A stretch of 8,689 nucleotides of DNA from CAYXVU01 sp964468725 (lineage in GTDB: Bacteria > Acidobacteriota > Blastocatellia > UBA7656): positions 1 through 8,689 of the forward strand of contig CAYXVU010000252.1 in the NCBI GenBank assembly GCA_964468725.1. The letters are read 5' to 3'. The notes under the pieces were generated by a model that worked only from the letters and a program-made list of their open reading frames with translations, did no database searches and had not been told where the DNA came from. Below are positions 1 to 5,193 of the stretch, piece after piece. The translations under genes and the position numbers were made by a program. The number at the start of each line of letters is the position of its first letter. Position 1 is the first letter of the stretch.

Positions 1-2
1 AA

Positions 3-302
3 GAAGCGGCGGCCAAAGAACTCGGCCTGCGCTACTTCAACATCCCCGTCGAGTACGGCAATCCGAAAGAGGAGCAGGTCACGGAATTTTTGCGGCTCAC
101 TGATGACGAAGCCAATCGTCCGGCCTTCGTGCATTGCACGGCAGCGATTCGCGTCGGCGCGTTTTGGATGGTTCGTCGCGTGCTCAGAGACGGCTGGACG
201 GTAGAGGCGGCGGAAGAAGAGGCCAAACGAGTCGGACTGCGCGAAGCCCCGCACCTCGTCGAATTTGCTAAAGCCTACATCGAAAAACACAAAAAGAAAT
301 AG
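3..302 (+). CDS. 3' end of protein tyrosine phosphatase-like (DUF442-type) protein, partial
   Basis: The last 99 residues of a gene that begins left of the window, ending in TAG at 300-302. The reading frame is open from base 3. The segment GLRYFNIPVEYG near the start and the block VHCTAAIRVGAFW resemble the small cysteine phosphatase-like family (DUF442, also the N-terminal part of beta-lactamase hydrolase-like proteins). The putative nucleophile Cys is at 135-137 and the phosphate-binding Arg at 150-152. This gives a C-x4-R P-loop, the spacing I recall for this family, rather than the C-x5-R of classical tyrosine phosphatases. The loop residues are T-A-A-I instead of the more usual S-G-N type, so activity is uncertain. 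The C-terminal part is helical (residues after GWTVEAAEEEAKRVGL) and ends in a Lys-rich tail. Substrate and pathway are unknown. It converges with mutS2, whose stop lies about 75 bp downstream. The N-terminus and start codon are not visible. Confidence 0.75.
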   Translation, partial: EAAAKELGLRYFNIPVEYGNPKEEQVTEFLRLTDDEANRPAFVHCTAAIRVGAFWMVRRVLRDGWTVEAAEEEAKRVGLREAPHLVEFAKAYIEKHKKK

Positions 303-353
303 CGTGTCAAAACTGCGATGCGACAAGCCGAAGAAATCGCACAAGGGGCGATC

Positions 354-380
354 TGAGGGAAGAAACTAGCCCTTCCCTCA
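354..380. terminator. Inverted repeat between convergent genes, possible bidirectional terminator
   Basis: TGAGGGAAG (354-362) and CTTCCCTCA (372-380) are perfect 9-bp complements around a 9-nt loop. The right arm contains the mutS2 stop codon (378-380 on the minus strand). The element sits between two genes transcribed toward each other, which is where a shared terminator is expected. It lacks a clear T-run on either strand, so it is not a textbook intrinsic terminator. It may instead be a 3'-end stabilising hairpin. Confidence 0.4.
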
Positions 381-2813
381 CTTCTTCAAGATCGCAAGGG
401 TTGCGCCCGCACCGCCTTGATTGGCGGGAGCCGGTTGGAAACTCTGCACATGCGGGTGCTTCTTCAGCATTTCGGCGATGGCGTTTCGCAAAACCCCTTT
501 GCCCATTCCGTGAACAATGCGAATCGAATCTGCGCCCGCTAAGTAGGCGGCATCGAGAAATTTGTCCAACCGCTCCGTCGCCTCGTCCGCGTGCAGTCCG
601 ATGACGTTCAATTCCGATTCGAAGTTCTCATCCACCCGCACATCCGCACTCACCCCGCTCGGCAACGATTGCGCGCGTTTCGAAGTCACAGGCTCGGCGG
701 ATTTGATGAGCATCAATTCGTCACGCTTTGCACGAAAGCGCAGCGAACCGACCAGAACATGGAAGGTCTCGCCGCTGATGGATTCGACGACGCCTTCGCG
801 GTCTAAGGCTTTCAACAACACGCGGTCACGTTCGCGGATTTCGATGATCTCGTCAACCAACGATGACGCCGGTTCAACGACCGGCTGACTGCTTATCGCG
901 CTCTCTGCACTTGCGCCGGTCGGGCTGCTGGCCGCTTGTTTGACCAATTTCATAGCAGCCGACCGGCGCAGTTCTGCGGCGCGCGTTTCGGCCTCTTTCT
1001 TGAGTCGCGCGGCGGTCACTTTGTCCTTCACCGTGTTGAGGAGGCGGGCGCTCTCCGTCGTGAATTCGCGGATGACATCGGCCAACTGCTGCTCGAATTC
1101 GGTGCGACGTTTGGCTTCGCGTTGCGCGAATTCCAGATCGAGTTTGGTGAACTTCTCTGCCGTCGCTGCGCGCTCATCTTCGAGGGCTTGGGTCAAGGCT
1201 TCGTGTTCGGTGACCAGGGTTTCGAGGCGTCTCAAATAGTCGGTCGCCTGCCGCTGCGCCGGGTCGAGCAACCTCGAGGCTTCGGCGATGACGGTTTCGG
1301 GCAGGTTCATGCGGCGCGCGATTTCGATACCTGCCGATGCGCCTGCCAACCCGACGAGCAACCGATAAGTCGGGCGCAAGGTCTTTTGATCGAACTCGAC
1401 CGAAGCGTTGAGCACACCTGCGGTTTGCGATGCCCAAGCTTTGAGCGGATTGTAATGCGTCGTCGCAATCACGGTCGCGCCCGCGCGTTTGAAGTGCTCC
1501 ACTATCGCAACGCCGAGAGCAGCGCCTTCGTCGGGGTCTGTGCCGGTTCCGACTTCATCGAGCAAAATCAAAGCCGGGGGCGCGATGCTGGCGGCCATCT
1601 CCGCAATGTTTTTCATGTGGGCGGTGAAGGTCGAAAGGTTTGCGGCGATAGATTGGTGGTCGCCGATGTCTGCGAGAACTTGACCGAATACCGGCAATAC
1701 GGCTTCGCGTGCCGGGACGTGCAACCCCATCTGCGCCATCAAGGTGATGAGTCCGACCGTCTTCACCACAACGGTTTTGCCTCCGGCGTTCGGGCCGCTG
1801 ATGACCATTGTTTGATGGGCGTCATCCAGTTCGAGCGAAATGGGTACGACGCTTGCGCCTGCGGCTTTGAGCAGATGTTCGAGCAGCGGGTGGCGCACAT
1901 CTTTCAACCGAACAAATTTGTCGTTGTGCAACTGCGGCCTGACCGAATGAAAGGCAATCGAGAGCCGCGCTTTGGCTTGCGCGAAATCAATCTCGGCGAT
2001 GGCCGCAATCACCTGATGCAACCCGTCAAGGTTGGCACGCAGGGTTTCCGTCAAGGCAAGCAGGATATTAGCGATTTCGATCTCTTCTTCTTCTTGAAGC
2101 CTGACCATCTCGTTGTTCTGGTCAATAACGGTGAGCGGCTCGACGAAGGTTGTCTGGCCACTCGATGACAGGCCATGCATCACGCCGGGAACCTGCCCGC
2201 GCGCATCGGTTCGCACAGGGATGACGAAGCGGCCATTGCGAATGGTGACGATTTCTTCTTGAATCGTCGTCGCGCCGCGATCTTTCATCAGCGATTCGAG
2301 CGAGCGATAGATGCGCGAACGTTTTTGATTGATCTCGCGGCGAATGCGTCGCAGGGCAGGGCTGGCGCTATCATCAATCTCGCCGGTCGGCAAAATCTTG
2401 CCGCGGATTTCGGCCAGCACGCGGCGCAAGTCGGGAATCGCGCGAGCGATGAGCGCAAGCTGCGGATAGCGTTGGCGCAACGATTCATCATTGAACTGCT
2501 CGCGCAAACTCAACCCTGCGGCGATCAGCGTTTGCAGATCGAGAATCTGGTGCGGGTCAAGCCCAGTGCCGACAATCTGCAAAATGCGTAGCGACTCTTC
2601 CGGGTCGCGCAAATCACCGAGCCCGAATGCGCCGCCGGTGGTGAAGTAGTCGGCGCACTCGCTGGTGCGATCCAATTCGCGGTTGAGATGGTCAAGGTCG
2701 GTCGAAGGCCGAAGCGCCAGCGCGCGTTTGCGACCGAGCGGCGATTGCACGTGTCCGGCCAACAAACGAACGAGGGCATCCAGTTCCAACGTCTCGAAGG
2801 TGCGCGCTTCCAT
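378..2813 (-). CDS. mutS2: Endonuclease MutS2 (MutS-family ATPase with C-terminal Smr domain)
   Basis: An 811-residue protein, about the usual length for MutS2. Domains in order: N-terminal MutS core/clamp region (about 1-320) with the family segment HGLSSSGQTTFVEP at 213-226; ATPase with Walker A GPNAGGKT (340-347), STFTAHM (394-400), Walker B LILLDE (415-420) and the TTH switch histidine (453); a charged coiled-coil linker (about 510-625); a small beta-rich KOW-like segment (about 660-703); and a C-terminal Smr domain (about 734-809) with HGMGKG at 768-773. MutS2 proteins are not mismatch-repair factors. Described roles are suppression of homologous recombination and, in Bacillus, splitting of collided ribosomes; they act in the cytoplasm as dimers. 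The Smr motif usually written LDLRG reads LNVIG here (735-739), so the aspartate linked to nuclease activity is missing. The start ATG (2813-2811) follows GGAG with 8-nt spacing (plus-strand 2822-2825) and a promoter-like pair upstream. It is divergent from the radical SAM gene and its stop lies in a hairpin shared with the convergent neighbour. Confidence 0.96.
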   Translation of the reverse strand: MEARTFETLELDALVRLLAGHVQSPLGRKRALALRPSTDLDHLNRELDRTSECADYFTTGGAFGLGDLRDPEESLRILQIVGTGLDPHQILDLQTLIAAGLSLREQFNDESLRQRYPQLALIARAIPDLRRVLAEIRGKILPTGEIDDSASPALRRIRREINQKRSRIYRSLESLMKDRGATTIQEEIVTIRNGRFVIPVRTDARGQVPGVMHGLSSSGQTTFVEPLTVIDQNNEMVRLQEEEEIEIANILLALTETLRANLDGLHQVIAAIAEIDFAQAKARLSIAFHSVRPQLHNDKFVRLKDVRHPLLEHLLKAAGASVVPISLELDDAHQTMVISGPNAGGKTVVVKTVGLITLMAQMGLHVPAREAVLPVFGQVLADIGDHQSIAANLSTFTAHMKNIAEMAASIAPPALILLDEVGTGTDPDEGAALGVAIVEHFKRAGATVIATTHYNPLKAWASQTAGVLNASVEFDQKTLRPTYRLLVGLAGASAGIEIARRMNLPETVIAEASRLLDPAQRQATDYLRRLETLVTEHEALTQALEDERAATAEKFTKLDLEFAQREAKRRTEFEQQLADVIREFTTESARLLNTVKDKVTAARLKKEAETRAAELRRSAAMKLVKQAASSPTGASAESAISSQPVVEPASSLVDEIIEIRERDRVLLKALDREGVVESISGETFHVLVGSLRFRAKRDELMLIKSAEPVTSKRAQSLPSGVSADVRVDENFESELNVIGLHADEATERLDKFLDAAYLAGADSIRIVHGMGKGVLRNAIAEMLKKHPHVQSFQPAPANQGGAGATLAILKK

Positions 2814-2844
2814 GTGAAAAACTCCGTCGTAAAAATAAAGAAGG

Positions 2845-2874
2845 ATGTTACGCCGTACCCATCTGCATGGTCAA
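2845..2874 (-). promoter_or_regulatory. Sigma70-like promoter for mutS2
   Basis: On the minus strand a -35 box TTGACC (2874-2869, 5 of 6 to consensus) is followed after 18 nt by a -10 box TAACAT (2850-2845, 4 of 6). Transcription would begin near 2838, giving a leader of about 25 nt that contains the GGAG ribosome binding site before the ATG at 2813. Position, spacing and strand all fit. It is a sequence prediction only. Confidence 0.5.
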
Positions 2875-3216
2875 CGCAAGGTGTCCTGACCTCAGTGCCG
2901 GGACAGGACAGTGACGAGGGCGATTGAGGTCTTGAAAAGAATTGAACACGGAGCAACAGGGATTGGGCGGATTTTCACAGATCAATGGGTTGTATTCGTG
3001 CCCTTCCGTCTCATCGGAGCTTATCCGTCTTCGCTTTCTCTCCACATCTTACCGAAAAGAGAACCGACCGGGTTATCCTTATCAGCCAACTCCTGACCCG
3101 CAAAATTCGCGTAGATATTTTTCCCGCTTGCTTGTACCATACTGACGCCAACGAGACTCGTCGTACCATTTTATAGAAAGATCACCAACTCGCCGCCTGT
3201 AGTATCGAAGTGGCAA

Positions 3217-3223
3217 AGAGGAA
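3217..3223 (+). promoter_or_regulatory. Ribosome binding site deciding the radical SAM gene start
   Basis: AGAGGAA ends 4 nt before the ATG at 3228, which puts the GAGG core 6 nt from that ATG. The same frame is open back to a GTG at 3210, but that GTG lies before this site and has no purine-rich sequence at proper distance. The site therefore favours 3228 as the true start and removes six residues from the longest possible product. Confidence 0.75.
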
Positions 3224-3227
3224 CATC

Positions 3228-5096
3228 ATGACTTTGTCTTCCCAAAAGCCTCCTATCTCCGCGAATGGCAAATCGCCTGAAGCGGCCAGTGCTAATGGTA
3301 ACTCTGACCGGTCAACGGCTCACGCGACTCCGCCGCCTGATGGCGGCAAACCCATTGTGCTGACCGCGCCGCTTACGGAGACTATTGACCACGCCGGTTA
3401 CTTTATTCAAATGAGCATGGCCTCATTGCCCATCTGGCTGGAAAACATTCTCAATCGCAAATACCCCGAATGGCGCAAGGTCGAATACAATGACGACGGT
3501 TCGGCGCGCTATATGCCTGCCGGTGTGCGGGTGTTGGAAAAGTCGCTGCTGCGTGAATACAAAGAAGATGACATCGTTTGCTGTTTCCCGGATGATCTCG
3601 ACCGTTTCATCGGCCCCAATACGCGCGTGGTTGCCGTCTCGACGCATAACCCGTTGGGCGTAACTTTTGCCGCAGGCATTTACACTTCGATCTTCGGCTC
3701 TTCCAAACAGCCCATCAACGCGCACTATTCGCGTCTGATGTTCGATAAAATCAACAGCAGCCCATTTCGTGAAAACTTCAAAGTCATCGTCGGCGGGTCG
3801 GGTGGTTGGCAGATCATTCAAACCGACACCTTTGCAGAACTCGGCGTCGATTGTGTCGTCGAAGGGCGCAGCGAATCGGCAGACACCTTAGCCTTGTTTC
3901 GGCGAGCAATGGCGGGCGAAACCCTGCCGCGCGAACTCACGGTCGAGCATCCGAAAGAGCGGTCGGAGATTCTCTTCCCCGATAAGCGCACAACCTTCGG
4001 CGTCGTCGAGATGACCACAGGCTGCGGGCGGCGTTGTCAATTCTGCGTGCCCGACTTGAATCCGCAGATTGATATGCCGAAAGACAAAATCATGGACGCC
4101 GTGCGCGCCAATGTGCGCGACGGCAACAAACAGATCAGTCTGGCCACCGAAGACATGTTCATTTGGGGGCAGGTGCATACCGACACGCCCTTCTATTTTC
4201 CCAACCGCGACGCCTTGCTCGATCTCTACTCCGACATTGTCAACACATCGGGCGTTGAACAACATGTCCTCAGCCATTGCACTATCGCTCCGGCGGTCGT
4301 TGATCCGCTGTTGATTAAAAAGCTCTCCGACTTGTTGCTCGATAAGAGTCCCATTCACCTGCCGCTGCTCAGCACCCATCCGAAAAAGAAGGCGCTCACC
4401 CCCTTGATCGGCTTAGAGACCGGCTCGGTGCGGATGGCCAAACAGATTATGCCGAGCAAAGGCGTGCCCTTCTCGGTTGAGGACTGGCCGAGCGTCTTCA
4501 TTCAAGGCTTGACCGTACTCAATGAAAACAACTGGTTTCCGGCGGTGACCTTGATCGTCGGCAATCCGGGCGAAACTGACGAAGATGTCATGGAGACGCT
4601 CGATCTGATTTACGAAGTCGAACGGCGCGGACTGTTCGCCTTCTTCATCCCTTCGATCTTTACGCCGCTGCACGACACCCGCATGCAGGACAAAGAAGGG
4701 GTGAAAGAGACCGTGCAACTGACGCGCTTGCAGTGGCAGTTGATGATGAAGTGTTGGAAGATGAATTTGCGCCCCGGCCAATACAGTTGGTGGGGGCCGA
4801 CCGCTTGGCGCGTCGGCGCGCTGGCTTTGTGGGCTTACAAGTTGCGCAAGACCAATGGGCCAAACTTCACCTATCCGATGTTCATGTTCTCCAGCGCCCT
4901 GCCAGAAAAGCTGATGAACAAGATGGGCAAAATTTACATCGGCAAACCATTGCAGGTGAAGTCGCGCAAAGAATTGCTGGAGACGGTCAAACCGCATCAA
5001 TGGCAATTCTTGCGCGCTGATAATGGCGATCTGCCCGAAGGCTTCGTGCCACCGCGCAAACTAAAAATCGCCAGCCCTCTGGCGGTGACGACCTGA
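3228..5096 (+). CDS. Radical SAM protein with cobalamin-binding-like N-terminal domain, substrate unknown
   Basis: A 622-residue protein. Residues 1-45 are a low-complexity Ser/Ala/Asn/Pro-rich tail. Residues about 50-240 look like a B12-binding-type alpha/beta domain (strand VVAVST at 134-139, KVIVGG at 185-190, then GVDCVVEGR at 206-214), but the strict DxHxxG cobalamin ligand motif is absent. The radical SAM core (about 255-490) has the cluster motif C266-x3-C270-x2-C273 (segment TTGCGRRCQFC), LATEDMF (305-311), IGLETGS (394-400) and a late strand TLIVGNPGETDED (441-453). Such enzymes cleave S-adenosylmethionine to a 5'-deoxyadenosyl radical; B12-dependent members often methylate unactivated carbon or build lipids, cofactors or natural products. 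The C-terminal 130 residues carry an aromatic, amphipathic stretch (QYSWWGPTAWRVGALALWAY, 518-537) that could touch membranes. Apart from the three cluster cysteines only scattered ones exist (118, 119, 209, 351, 509), so there is no SPASM-like auxiliary cluster. The specific reaction cannot be named. The next gene, 97 bp downstream and co-directional, is addB-like and gives no functional clue. Confidence 0.88.
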   Translation: MTLSSQKPPISANGKSPEAASANGNSDRSTAHATPPPDGGKPIVLTAPLTETIDHAGYFIQMSMASLPIWLENILNRKYPEWRKVEYNDDGSARYMPAGVRVLEKSLLREYKEDDIVCCFPDDLDRFIGPNTRVVAVSTHNPLGVTFAAGIYTSIFGSSKQPINAHYSRLMFDKINSSPFRENFKVIVGGSGGWQIIQTDTFAELGVDCVVEGRSESADTLALFRRAMAGETLPRELTVEHPKERSEILFPDKRTTFGVVEMTTGCGRRCQFCVPDLNPQIDMPKDKIMDAVRANVRDGNKQISLATEDMFIWGQVHTDTPFYFPNRDALLDLYSDIVNTSGVEQHVLSHCTIAPAVVDPLLIKKLSDLLLDKSPIHLPLLSTHPKKKALTPLIGLETGSVRMAKQIMPSKGVPFSVEDWPSVFIQGLTVLNENNWFPAVTLIVGNPGETDEDVMETLDLIYEVERRGLFAFFIPSIFTPLHDTRMQDKEGVKETVQLTRLQWQLMMKCWKMNLRPGQYSWWGPTAWRVGALALWAYKLRKTNGPNFTYPMFMFSSALPEKLMNKMGKIYIGKPLQVKSRKELLETVKPHQWQFLRADNGDLPEGFVPPRKLKIASPLAVTT

Positions 5097-5103
5097 TGCA
5101 GGG

Positions 5104-5181
5104 GAATTCAGAAGTCGGCATTCGGAATCAATAGGCAAGTCGGATATTCGCGCCTCCGCATCCATTCTGAATTCTCGATTC
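5104..5181. repeat. Inverted heptad-phased repeat relic in the spacer
   Basis: The left half reads as four 7-nt units (GAATTCA, GAAGTCG, GCATTCG, GAATCAA; 5104-5131). The right half read on the minus strand gives three units (GAATCGA, GAATTCA, GAATGGA; 5181-5161). The two arms contain a perfect 10-bp inverted repeat GAATTCAGAA/TTCTGAATTC (5104-5113 and 5165-5174), with about 50 nt between the arms. It occupies most of the 97-bp spacer. I recall similar GAATTC-type heptad relics as widespread intergenic repeats in Acidobacteriota and cyanobacteria; that link is recollection, not a search. Confidence 0.55.
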
Positions 5182-5193
5182 CGTATCTTTTCT

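Larger units (their letters stand above)
2814..3227. other. Divergent intergenic region between mutS2 and the radical SAM gene
   Basis: About 410 bp without a convincing gene; the short open frames here have no ribosome binding site or recognisable protein. It holds the mutS2 promoter pair (2845-2874) and a 7-bp inverted repeat TGTCCTG/CAGGACA (2882-2888 and 2904-2910, 15-nt loop). It also holds a purine-rich stretch (about 2930-2980) that looks like a decayed short-period repeat, and a small palindrome ACGAGACTCGT (3151-3161) flanked by two copies of GTACCAT (3134-3140, 3163-3169). A TATAGA hexamer at 3172-3177 could be a -10 for the rightward gene, but I see no -35 at proper spacing. The rightward promoter is therefore unresolved. 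Confidence 0.6.

Noticed and set aside
314..341. TGCGAT/ATCGCA as a terminator stem after the phosphatase-like gene
   Set aside because: Only 6 bp with a 16-nt loop and no T-run; expected by chance in GC-rich sequence.
936..2168. A 410-codon open frame on the plus strand inside mutS2
   Set aside because: It is fully antisense to a clear MutS2 coding region, has no recognisable motif and no ribosome binding site. GC-rich codon use on one strand commonly opens such frames on the other.
3210..3227. GTG at 3210 as the start of the radical SAM gene
   Set aside because: It lacks a ribosome binding site, whereas the ATG at 3228 has AGAGGAA at good distance. The extra six residues lie in a low-complexity tail.
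3888..4379. Antisense open frame inside the radical SAM gene (and another at 4413-5006)
   Set aside because: Both are shadows of a gene with intact catalytic motifs on the plus strand and show no recognisable protein features.
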